In this document: positions 28,301 to 38,438 of the stretch, piece by piece
How the letters are laid out: every line of letters starts with the position of its first letter
Numbering within the stretch: the stretch's first letter is position 1
NCBI RefSeq assembly: GCF_932526225.1
Contig: NC_064044.1
Span: 3,500,092-3,564,091, forward strand
DNA: 64,000 nt
From: Nematostella vectensis
Taxonomy: Eukaryota > Cnidaria > Anthozoa > Actiniaria > Edwardsiidae
Direction: 5' to 3'
Translations under genes and position numbers: made by a program
The notes under the pieces: model-generated
Told to the model about the DNA's origin: nothing
Database searches by the model: none
What the model saw: only the letters and a program-made list of their open reading frames with translations

Positions 28301-31300
28301 ATATCTTTTTTGCCTGAAATTTGGTAGGCTTTCAGCATATTCAGCTATGTTTGTGTATAAGTGAATCATTTATTGTGTTAATTATTCCCAGGTGGATTAT
28401 GTGCTCTGGACGGGAGATATACCACCTCATAATATCTGGAACCAATCACGAAATGCCCAGGTAGTCACAAAGTGCAATTAGGAATATTTTTAAATTTAAA
28501 AATTTAATTTGTTACTTCGATTTTAGATGGTTATTTTTAGATTTTATCCCATCCCTATGGCTAGGGATGTTTGGGAGACAGTGCCTGTGACTTTAATTTG
28601 AATGATGTTTTAAAGTCCTGGAAAAGCATACAAAATATAAGTCCTTAAAGGAAAATGTACACATTACTCAGGAAAAACACACTAACATGTACATGGAATT
28701 GTTTTTCAAACTAGGAATCATTTTTTCCTATCATTTGTCAATGTTCCTGGAATTCATTGCCATCTGACGTATGGCTAAATATAGTGCAAGGAATATGGCT
28801 GAATATTGGTCCATTGTGTTGCTGCGTTTTTTTCCTTTATCTTTCTGATGTCATTACAATCCATTTGTCTCTTTTTTGTAGCTAAAATCTCTGGATAATG
28901 CAGTGGATTTGATTTTGCATTACTTGCCTGGAGTCAAAGTCTTTCCAGCTATTGGGAACCACGAGGGATCCCCTGTGAACAGGTAACCTCTATAATGCGG
29001 CCAGCTCTCTTAGGCTTTACAAAGTGACTGTGATATATGAACCTCCATTATATTGAACAGCTGTTGGTAACCATGAGGGATCCCCTGTGAATTGGTAACC
29101 TCTGTAATATGACCAGCTCTCTTAGGTTTACAAAGAGACTGTGTTATATGAACTTCCATATGTTGACCAGCTATATCCCCCTTGGAACAGGTGACCTCTA
29201 TAATACGACTACCTCTCTTGCGCTTTACAAAGTGACTGTATTATATAAATCTCCATATGTTGACCAGCTGTTGGGGAATAGTGAGGGATCCCCCTTGGAA
29301 CAGGTGACCTCTACAGTACGACCACCTCTATTAGGCTTTACAAAAAGACTAAGACTATGAACCTCCGTACCAGCTATAGGGAGTCATGAGGGATCCCCCT
29401 TGGAACAGGTGACCTCTACAATACAACCACCTCTATTAGGCTTTACAAAAAGACTATGTTATATGAACCTCCATACCAGCTATAGGGAGTCATGAGGGAT
29501 CCCCCTTGGAACAGGTGACCTCTACAATATGACCACCTCTATTAGGCTTTACAAAAAGACTATGTTATATGAACCTCCGCACCAGCTATAGGTAGTCATG
29601 AGGGATCCCCCTTGAAACAGGTGACCTCTACAATATGACCACCTCTATTAGGCTTTACAAAAAGACTATGTTATATGAACCTCCGTACCAGCTATAGGTA
29701 GTCATGAGGGATCCCCCTTGGAACAGGTGACCTCTACAATATGACCACCTCTATTAGGCTTTACAAAAAGACTATGTTATATGAACCTCCGTACCAGCTA
29801 TAGGGAGTCATGAGGGATCCCCCTTGGAACAGATGACCTCTACAATACGACCACCTCTATTAGGCTTTACAAAAAGACTATGTCATCAGGGCACCTCTGT
29901 GAACATGTAACCTCTGTAATAAGACCAGCTCTATCCGGCCTAGCTCAATTGAAATAACATTATGTGCCCTTGCCAGCAACAAGAGAAAACGTAAAAAACC
30001 TGCTTCCCTCTTCGCTTTGTCTATGAAAAAATGAAAAAATTATAGCATTGTGACATGTAGCCTGTCTATTATAAATCAAAGATATCTGTTTAGGGCCTAT
30101 TTCAGTTGACAAACATTAATTTATTTTGTAGTTTCCCACCGCCCTCCATCACAGATGAGAACTCCAACTCATGGTTAAGGAATGAACTGGCAAAAGACTG
30201 GGGTAACTGGCTGCCGGAATACACAATGTCAACTATTAAAAAGTAAGATACATACAAATACCACTTATTGACCATTGCACAGGCTGTGCGGAAGCCTTTT
30301 GACCTCAGAGCTTGAAGCACCACACACGACATTCTCATACGGCCCAAGCAAATGACTTTGCACGGTCAGCAACAAATCTTTAGATCTTACAGTATCTCTT
30401 GGTTCATTCTAGGGGTGCTTTCTACTCCGTGCTGGTGAGCAAAGGGCTACGGATAGTTTCTATCAACATGAACTACTGTAACAACATGAACTGGTGAGGT
30501 TTAAACTTCTTATACACTGCTTATGTATGCCCTACCATACACCTACATGCATGGCTTATATATGACCCACCATACACATACATAAATGGCTTATGTATGC
30601 CCCACCATACACATACATACATGGCTTATATATGCCCTACCATACACCTACATACACGGCTTATATATGCCCTACCATACACCTACATACATGGCTTATA
30701 TATGCCCTACCATACACCTACATACATGGCTTATATATGCCCCACCATACACCTGCATACATGGCTTATATATGCCCCACCATACACCTACATACACGGC
30801 TTATATATGCCCTACCATACACATACATACATGGCTTATATATGCCCTACCATACACATACATACATGGCTTATATATGCCCTACCATACACCTACATAC
30901 ATGGCTTATATATGCCCTACCATACACATACATACATGGCTTATATATGACCCACCATACACATACATACATGGCTTATGTATGCCCCACCATACACATA
31001 CATACATGGCTTATATATGCCCTACCATACACCTACATACACGGCTTATATATGCCCTACCATACACCTACATACATGGCTTATATATGCCCTACCATAC
31101 ACCTACATACATGGCTTATATATGCCCCACCATACACATACATACATGGCTTATATATGCCCCACCATACACATACATACATGGCTTATATATGCCCCAC
31201 CATACACCTACATACATGGCTTATATATGCCCTACCATACACCTACATACATGGCTTATATATGCCCCACCATACACCTACATACATGGCTTATGTATGC

Positions 31301-34300
31301 CCCACCATACACCTACATACATGGCTTATATATGCCCTACCATACACATACATACATGGCTTATATATGCCCCACCATACACCTGCATACATGGCTTATA
31401 TATGCCCTACCATACACCTACATACGTGGCTTTTATATGCCCTACCATACACATACATACATGGCTTATATATGCCCCACCATACACCTACATACATGGC
31501 TTTTATATGCCCTACCATACACATACATACGTCATGGCTTATATATGCCCTACCATACACCTACATACGTGGCTTTTATATGCCCTACCATACACATACA
31601 TACATGGCTTATATATGCCCCACCATACACATACATACATGGCTTATATATGCCCTACCATACACATACATACATGGCTTATATATGCCCTACAATACAC
31701 ATACATACATGGCTTATATATGCCCTACCATACACATACATACATGGCTTATATATGCCCTACCATACACCTACATACACGGCTTATATATGCCCTACCA
31801 TACACCTACATACATGGCTTATATATGCCCCACCATACACATACATACACGGCTTATATATGCCCTACCATACACCTACATACATGGCTTATATATGCCC
31901 CACCATACACATACATACATGGCTTATATATGCCCCACCATACACATACATACATGGCTTATATATGCCCTACCATACACCTACATACATGGCTTTTATA
32001 TGCCCTACCATACACATACATACATGGCTTATATATGCCCCACCATACACCTGCATACATGGCTTATATATGCCCTACCATACACCTACATACATGGCTT
32101 ATGTATGCCCCACCATACACCTACATACACGGCTTATATATGCCCTACCATACACATACATACATGGCTTATATATGCCCTACCATACACCTACATACAT
32201 GGCTTATATATGCCCTACCATACACATACATACATGGCTTATATATGCCCCACCATACACCTACATACATGGCTTATGTATGCCCCACCATACACCTACA
32301 TACATGGCTTATATATGCCCTACCATACACATACATACATGGCTTATATATGCCCCACCATACACCTGCATACATGGCTTATATATGCCCTACCATACAC
32401 CTACATACATGGCTTATGTATGCCCCACCATACACCTACATACACGGCTTATATATGCCCTACCATACACATACATACATGGCTTATATATGCCCCACCA
32501 TACACCTGCATACATGGCTTATGTATGCCCCACCATACACCTACATACACGGCTTATATATGCCCTACAATACACATACACATACATACATGGCTTATAT
32601 ATGCCCTACCATACACATACATACATGGCTTCTGTTGCCATGGGTTTCAAAAGTTCTTTCCAGCCAAAAACCTGAAAGCGTGATGAACTATGGGTGGTGC
32701 AGTTTGCCTTATGATTCTGCCAATTTTTTTAGACTGCCATAAATTAACAAAATACAAAAAAAAAAAGCAAACATTGCTTTCAATCAGCTATTGATAATAG
32801 AGTGTTGCGCTGCATTGTCAACAGTTTACTTTTGGAAGGCCTTATAAACAGGCCATCCGCTCTAAATTACAGTCACATCCTCAAAGAAACTTCCAATAGA
32901 CAGACTGCTTTTTTCAATTTTGAAACATTTTTTTGCATTGTCTGTTAAAAATCATAGGAGATTGTTATGTAATACCGGTAGTAAACTGGTGACAATGCAG
33001 CTTACTGTCAAATCCGTTGTATCGCGACGCCGCATTTTCAAAACATCGATTTGTTTTTGTCTTTTGGGATTTTCTGTTCCGCCAGTCAAATTATTCTAAG
33101 GCAATCAGATTCTTGCCATCTCTCGCCTAGTGCAGTTGCCTGGCTCTCTGTCGCGACACTTTCTGGTTTTCGTCCAGAGAATGACCAGGGAAGTGCACAA
33201 ATCCAGACTCTGAGTGGCTCAGAATGGTTTTACTGACTGAACAGAATACCAAAGCAAATCGTGTTTTGAAAATGCGGGGTACGATACAAAGAATTTGACG
33301 GTAAAGCTTCAATAGTCAGAAGTTAAAAAAGGGGGGGCCGGACTTATTTTTCTTAAGTATATTTCCTTATATTTCTTGTTATTTTTTAGCCAAATATCTG
33401 AAAATAGGGGGGGCTAGATCCTCCCCTGATAGTGGATTGCAATGTTTTCATACAATAAGAATTTGCGAACGAAATAAGATGTCAGTGTTTAAACAATCCC
33501 CCATTTAAACTCCTGCTCAATACCCAGTCACACAGAGTATCCATTTTCATCGGTTAAGTCAAGAGATTAATTGATATACTTTCAATCAAATATTGTTAAG
33601 CAAGTAATAAGGTGGATGGTTATTTTTTTAAAGTAAACCTTTAAAATGTCAACAACAACAAAGGGGTGGCCTGCGACATTCTTTAATTGTGGTTGTATCT
33701 TCTTCCAGGTGGCTGTTGCTTGACAGCATCGATCCTGCAGGTCAGCTACAGTGGCTTGTTGACACCTTACAGGAGTCAGAGGACAACGGGGAGAAGGTAG
33801 GAGCTGACGACGAGCCATACCAAAGGATGACCATTTCCCGATGAAGATTGTTCATTTGTTACCTTCTTTGCTCATTGCTCTCTTGCACGGTTACTTGTCG
33901 TCTTGAGAACTTGCGACTTCCACCTCGCTTCTTACGCTGCTTAGTACTAAGATAGTTGCTTGTGTCAAAGGGCCATATGTTTTTTTGCACTCTAAGTTGT
34001 TCCCTTGCTTTACAGGTGCACATTATCGGACACATACCTCCTGGAAGCAGTGACTGTCTCAAGGCCTTCAGCTGGAATTACTACAGTATCATCAATCGTT
34101 ATCAGTCAACCGTCACAGCACAGTTTTTTGGACACACCCATAGCGATGAATTCGAGGTTTTCTACGACGAGAAAACACGTCGAATTCCGATCAGGTACCC
34201 CCTTCCCCGTTTTGTTGGAATTTTTAGAAGATCTGCGAGAGCTAAATTCCACACACTTACCTCCCGCCATATGTTTTGTATGTTGCGTTGAGTTGACGCT

Positions 34301-36664
34301 TATCTTGTTTTGTTTTCCAGTTTTGCATTCCTTGGCCCAAGTGTCACACCATACCAATTCCATAACCCTGGCTACCGTATTTATGACATTGATGGAGACT
34401 ATGACAATAGTTCAAGGGTAAGTTCTGGTATCTTATATCACTCCATACCAAAACCCTGGCTACCGTATTTATGACATTGATGTAGGCTATGCCAATAGTT
34501 CAAGGGTACGTATCCGTATCATCTGTCAAAGCATACCAAAACCATGGCTACCGTATTTATGACATTGATGTAGGCTATGCCAATAGTTCAAGGGTACGTA
34601 TCCCTATCATATGTCAAGGCATACCAAAACCCTGGCTACCGTATTTATGACATTGATGTAGGCTATGCCAATAGTTCATGGGTAAGTACTGGTATCTTAT
34701 ATCACGCCATACCAAAACCCTGGCTACCGTATTTATGACATTGATGGAGACTATGACAATAGTTCAAGGGTAAGTTCTGGTATCTTATATCACTCCATAC
34801 CAAAACCCTGGCTACCGTTTTTTATGACATTGATGTAGGCTATGCCAATAGTTCAAGCGTACGTATCCGTATCATATGTCAAAGCATACCAAAACCCTGG
34901 CTACCGTATTTATGACATTGATGTAGGCTATGCCAATAGCTCAAGGGTACGTATCCGTATTATATGTCAAAGCATACCTAAACCCTGGCTACCGTATTTA
35001 TGACATTGATGTAGGCTATGCCAATAGCTCAAGGGTACGTATCCGTATCATATGTCAAAGCATACCAAAACCCTGGCTACCGTATTTATGACATTGATGT
35101 AGGCTATGCCAATAGCTCAAGGGTACGTATCCGTATCATATGTCAAGGCATACCAAAACCCTGGCTACCGTATTTATGACATTGATGTAGGCTATGCCAA
35201 TAGCTCAAGGGTACGTATCCGTATCATATGTCAAAGCATACCATAACCCGGGCTACCGTATTTATGACATTGATGTAGGCTATGCCAATAGTTCATGGCT
35301 AAGTACTGGTATCTTATATCACGCCATACAATAACCCTGGCTACCGTATTTATGACATTGATGAAGGCTATGCCAATAGTTCATGGGTAAGTACTGGTAT
35401 CTTATATCACGCCATACCAAAACCCCGGCTACCGTATTTATGACATTGATGGAGACTATGACAATAGTTCATGGGCAAGTACTGGTATCTTATTTCACGC
35501 CATACCATAACCCTAGCTACCGTATTTATGACATTGATGGAAACTATGCTTTTATAGTTCATGGGTAAGTATTGGTAACTGGCTATCGCATTTATGACAA
35601 TGATCGAGGTAAAATCTTCCAAATTCTTTTTATTCCAAGTTATTTTTTTACTGTTAATAAAAAGTAGATTTGTGGCGAAAAATAATGCAATGCCAAACAT
35701 GTATACTCTTATACCCATAATCAGCCAGTGTTAGCTCTTTTGAACTCAAGACAAAAGAAACATTAGCAAACTACTTTGCAGTACTTTTCAGCATTGCTCG
35801 ATGACAAGCCTGGTTGAATCTAGAATTCCCTACTTGGTGATTCTTACACGTGTTTTATTAATCTTATTTTTAGGTTGTTTTGAATCATGAGACCTATATT
35901 CTGGATCTTATTGAAGCAAACAAAGGGGAGGTCCAGTGGACACTGGAATACAATGCAAAGGTATGTTACCCTGCTGCCCCTTTTCAACTCCACCCATTCA
36001 TGTGCACATTCCACATTCAGTTGACATATAGAAGACATACACTATCAAGGTATGTAAATATCTTTAATCCCCTTTTAACTCCCCCCCCGTTTGCACTTAC
36101 AAAACAAGACAAGTTTGGAAGCAAAAAAGGGACTGTGTTCAAGATTCATTTGGTCACGATTTGATTAGATTTGATTAAACTTATGATAATAAAGAAAGTT
36201 TCTGTACGAGAAAACGAACTATTTAGTTGATTTAGCAGGTATTGAATTATAAAAGGATCGAGTTACATGGGGTAAAACACAATTAATGTATTTAGTAGTC
36301 CAAAGGGAATAGACTTTGTGACGGGGTTCAAGATATCCGCCGGGGTTCGAGTTAACCTTCTACCTGACGCCATTTCCCCTTATCCCAGGATGCCTATAAA
36401 ATGCCCTCACTGCTCCCCTCCGCTTGGCACGATCTCTTGATTCGCATGACCAAAGACCCCAGTCTCGTGGAGCTCGCATACAAGTACTTCTATAAGTCCT
36501 CCCCGGAGAGTATACACGGCGGGAAATGTGACTCACCTTCGTGCCAAAAAAGCTTCATATGCCGGATGATGGAAGGCCGGAGCAACGACGACGGACTTTG
36601 CTTTCTGCACGGTTTGACGGTCGATAGGAGCATTAAACATGCATACGAGAAACACGTGTGTTGA
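13331..36664 (+). CDS. SMPD1: Acid sphingomyelinase (sphingomyelin phosphodiesterase 1), complete, 12 exons
   Basis: Exons 13331-13804, 14982-15105, 15271-15371, 28392-28460, 28882-28982, 30132-30242, 30413-30493, 33709-33796, 34016-34194, 34321-34417, 35874-35960 and 36389-36664 join in phase to 595 aa. Residues 1-25 look like a signal peptide. A saposin-B domain has six Cys (53, 56, 84, 95, 121, 129), followed by a Pro-rich linker. The metallophosphatase domain carries ligands in SDIHLD (D171, H173), TGD (D242), GNHE (N282, H283), GHIPPG (H389) and GHTH (H423, H425). Conserved stretches such as [10 protein letters not shown] and [16 protein letters not shown] are close to vertebrate SMPD1. 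The enzyme hydrolyses sphingomyelin to ceramide in lysosomes or after secretion. The last residue is Cys, as in vertebrate enzymes. Intron 3 is 13 kb and contains a nested opposite-strand gene. Confidence 0.95.
15338..15505 (+). repeat. Tandem copies of the 3' end of sphingomyelinase exon 3
   Basis: The exon 3 segment GAACATGCTACAGCATATCA with its GTAAAA donor is followed by a second copy at 15411 and a third partial one at 15485, a spacing of 73-74 bp. The copies lie inside intron 3 and keep a donor-like CAGGTAAAA. Confidence 0.88.
15506..16497. other. Intron 3 of acid sphingomyelinase, nothing recognised
   Basis: AT-rich intron sequence. No convincing exon or repeat on either strand. Confidence 0.4.
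16498..19066. repeat. Tandem duplication of a 1.2-kb intronic segment
   Basis: Copy one spans 16498-17669 and copy two 17847-19066, highly similar by eye, with a 48-bp insertion in copy two after a (GTCT)n run. Each copy includes short repeats of GCTGACATTTGCTACGT type (about 16943-17015 and 18341-18415). A unique 177-bp spacer lies between. No protein family is seen in either copy. Confidence 0.85.
19067..21289. other. Intron 3 of acid sphingomyelinase, diverged short repeats only
   Basis: Contains short related motifs around CTATCCCTTAGG (19357-19450) and a duplicated segment of about 80 bp around ATAAAATTCGACCAA (20505-20620). No gene is supported. Confidence 0.4.
21290..22225. repeat. 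Degenerate ATGGTTTTCCTTCCATGG repeat cluster with a partial exon copy
   Basis: Many copies of a palindromic-looking ATGGTTTTCCTTCCATGG motif occur here, plus a duplicated GGGAGGCTAGNGGTG block (21305 and 21828). On the minus strand 22061-21990 duplicates the acceptor and first about 50 bp of the recombinase terminal exon, with minor changes. Confidence 0.7.
22317..25052 (-). CDS. Tyrosine recombinase (Crypton-like), multi-exon, nested in sphingomyelinase intron 3
   Basis: Minus-strand exons 25052-24895, 24072-24001, 23672-23572, 23137-23022 and 22434-22317. The last four join in phase, ending at a TGA. The first exon has a [14 protein letters not shown] linker typical of the core-binding to catalytic domain junction. 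Later exons give [13 protein letters not shown], then [18 protein letters not shown] with the HxxR box, then [13 protein letters not shown] with the catalytic Tyr in FELYTQDA. Such enzymes cut and rejoin DNA through a phosphotyrosine, and Crypton transposons encode this class. The exon at 25052-24895 does not join the next in phase, and no exon for the first catalytic Arg is visible. The gene is therefore either incompletely modelled or decayed. Upstream exon candidates lie at 26.1 and 27.9 kb. Confidence 0.75.
24462..24600. mobile_element. MITE of about 140 bp
   Basis: Inverted ends AAGCTCCCGTAAGCGGCC and, inverted, AAGCTCTCGTAAGCGACC. It lies where the missing recombinase exon would be expected (between 24072 and 24895), so its insertion may relate to that loss. 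Confidence 0.65.
26142..26235 (-). CDS. Candidate upstream exon of the nested recombinase gene
   Basis: 94 bp bounded by TTTTAG and GTATTAAT on the minus strand, open in one frame and giving [20 protein letters not shown] and a further 11 residues. The phase does not fit either the 25052 exon or the 27.9-kb candidate directly, so further exons would be needed. Confidence 0.3.
27304..27568. mobile_element. MITE with GCCCGGCG ends, copy 1
   Basis: The left end GCCCGGCGAACGCGGTGAGG and the inverted right end with CCTCAACATGTGCGCCGG match the element at 50842-51078. The interior has three units of AACTGTGTCAAAATTATGTC type (27373-27490). Confidence 0.7.
27703..27929 (-). CDS. Candidate first exon of the nested minus-strand gene
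   Basis: Minus-strand ATG at 27929 opens 75 codons beginning [20 protein letters not shown], Glu/Ser-rich, up to a GTGAAA donor-like site. Composition looks coding. It lies in the expected direction upstream of the recombinase exons and has promoter-like CCAAT and CRE sites just before it. Linkage to the recombinase is inference. Confidence 0.4.
28001..28030 (-). promoter_or_regulatory. CCAAT box and CRE-like site upstream of the nested gene
   Basis: On the minus strand AGCCAATAGG (CCAAT box) is followed by TTACGTCATTACATCA (CRE/ATF-like), about 72-100 bp before the candidate ATG at 27929. Confidence 0.4.
28138..28264. repeat. Inverted poly-G and poly-C tracts
   Basis: A run of 17 or so G at 28135-28151 is answered by a run of C at 28251-28264, with a G-rich stretch between. 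It could form a hairpin or G-quadruplex, or mark a decayed MITE. Confidence 0.5.
28965..29900 (+). repeat. Array of about 105-bp units seeded by sphingomyelinase exon 5 and its donor
   Basis: The exon 5 end GAGGGATCCCCTGTGAACAG plus GTAACC donor is repeated downstream about eight more times (GGGATCC at 29078, 29285, 29390, 29496, 29602, 29708 and 29813, plus a shortened unit near 29171). Each has a donor-like CAGGTGACC and about 85 bp of following intron. Later units are more uniform, suggesting recent expansion from the distal end. Confidence 0.9.
30513..32629 (+). repeat. 35-bp minisatellite, about 60 copies, 20 bp past the exon 7 donor
   Basis: Units of ATGGCTTATATATGCCCTAC plus CATACACCTACATAC. 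The array starts about 20 bp after the sphingomyelinase exon 7 splice donor. Because 35 is not a multiple of three and no unit has a stop in any forward frame, all three forward frames stay open for up to 718 codons. These are not genes. Confidence 0.93.
33002..33304. mobile_element. MITE of about 300 bp in sphingomyelinase intron 7
   Basis: The left end TTACTGTCAAATCCGTTGTA and, inverted, TTACCGTCAAATTCTTTGTA are followed in both arms by CGCATTTTCAAAAC. No ORF. Confidence 0.75.
34365..35570 (+). repeat. 88-bp array of sphingomyelinase exon 10 end plus donor, about 12 extra copies
   Basis: The exon 10 segment CCCTGGCTACCGTATTTATG through AGTTCAAGG and its GTAAGT donor is repeated downstream about every 88 bp from 34453 to 35510. 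Each copy keeps an exon-like part without in-frame stop and a GTAAGT or GTACGT donor, but none has an upstream acceptor. Most middle copies share GATGTAGGC, absent from the real exon. Confidence 0.93.
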
Positions 36665-37438
36665 TGAGGGACACGAAAACTGAAACTGGTATCGTGTGGT
36701 ATTGGGGTCCCTGTGGTTTATTATATGACGTCAGCACCGTCTAACCACAGAAAAGCCAAAAAATATAAAAATTGGAAAAGAAAATGATGATTTTGTTTCG
36801 TTGGAAGGGTCGATGGAGGCAAAAGAAATAATACAATCCAGACTCAAGTAAATTTTTATAAAAACATACAAAAGCAAAAGACATTCAAAACATGAATGCT
36901 GAATAATGGTGATGAAAATTTCTCAATTTAAAAGCAGGCTAAATTTCATAATTAATAGTATTTATGATAAAATATTTCCAGTGTATATTATTTACTACCA
37001 TTTAATGAAATCACATTCACTGTACGTGCGACTATCAGTGCTCATGAAAAAAAAATATAGGGCTTGATTTTCCGTTATTACGGAGTTCGTAGGGAAATCT
37101 CTTTAACAGGCTTTAGTCTTGTAAACATGTGAGATGTGATCGCAGACTATGACCTGACCGAGTAAGATTAGATAAAAACCTCACCCTGCTATCAGGGGCG
37201 ATCTGACGTTCGAATTAGCTGCGATCGTGCGGATCATTATTATTACTATGCAAGGGCTAGTAACACGATTTCTCTACTATTAGAGTCCTTAAAAAAGATA
37301 TTATCGTATAGTGTTTACCATTTATTAGAGATAAATAGAGGTTATTTAGAATTCGAGGAAGCTATCGCTTTTTCTAATATATTGATGCATGTAATTGTAA
37401 ATATATTTAAATTTTGTACTCTTGAATGAGGTATTTGC

Positions 37439-37444
37439 AATAAA
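37439..37444 (+). terminator. Candidate polyadenylation signal of acid sphingomyelinase
   Basis: AATAAA about 775 bp after the stop codon, followed by a T-rich stretch. It is the clearest signal in the region. Confidence 0.35.
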
Positions 37445-37529
37445 AACGCTGCGCTTTCTTGTTCTCTGTCTATCTTTGTCATGAATAGCTAGCTGTTATG
37501 GATTCTACCCACCTTAAAAAACTTTTGAC

Positions 37530-37570
37530 ATTTTATTTATTATATTGGTAACCAATATAATAAATAAAAT
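37530..37570. repeat. 41-bp near-perfect palindrome
   Basis: The 20-bp arm ATTTTATTTATTATATTGGT is followed by one unpaired base and its exact inverse. It could extrude a cruciform. Confidence 0.85.
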
Positions 37571-38438
37571 ATAAGCTCTATTATGCGGGAGATACTGCAA
37601 ATGCTCGTCTTAACTGCCAGCTTCCAATAAGCGCACAGCTTCGAATTAAATAATAGTAAGAATGATATATGATGGATGATGATGATGATGATGATAATAA
37701 TACTTAATTTATGTGCCAATTTTCCATAAGGTTAAACATTAACAACCGCCCCCTCCTCATCCATGAGTAAAGTAACTACAGGGGCTCATAAGTTGGTGCA
37801 ATCAACTTCCCCACATTCTGGTATAATATGCCACGGCGTTTTTAGACGCGCAGATTAGCCGGATTTGTGATGACGTTTAAGCTGAGCTCAAGTGCACGCG
37901 CAGTCTCAGACGAAAAGCTATGTTTATAATACAATAATTTATTTATAATGCGCTAAAACTATGTAAACATATTCTACTTAGACCCGCGCGCGTCTAAAAA
38001 ATAATCTGATCCAGTGAATGCCGTGACACGTGTATATAATTCAGATGATTGCCCCTACTTATGAGCCCCTTGTAACGAAAAGACAACACGCTTTCAATCT
38101 CTCACTAACAAGACGCCTCGTACGGGACTGGGTTTGTTTTTGTTACAGCTGGTCTTGTTTTTTGGTGTTCGATGATTTATCAGGATCATTTTATTTGAGC
38201 GATCACCCCTCCCCCCCCCCCTCCCCATGAAAAAAAAGTGATCGAATTCTCATTCCGCAAACTGCTGGTGTTGGCAAATAACTATTCGTTAAAAGTTCTC
38301 TTCTTTGCTATTGAGTTTTGTGTTGGGTTGGCTGTCTTGAATTGTCGAAGTGGAAGACTGAGGAGAGGTTCTGATTGGTTGTTGGGGATTCCTCCCGAAG
38401 TTTCGTGCGAGTACGCGCGAATTTACAAACTGAACAAA

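Larger units (their letters stand above)
36665..38438. other. Intergenic region between sphingomyelinase and the Schlafen-like gene
   Basis: Holds the sphingomyelinase 3' UTR, a truncated MITE related to that at 45538 (36694-36760, with a TGACGTCA centre), a (GAT)n run near 37680 and the promoter region of the next gene. No further gene is supported. Confidence 0.45.

Noticed and set aside
30586-32742. Open frames of 718, 696 and 565 codons in the 35-bp repeat
   Set aside because: All three forward frames are open only because the repeat unit lacks stops. They overlap one another and lie in an intron of the sphingomyelinase gene.
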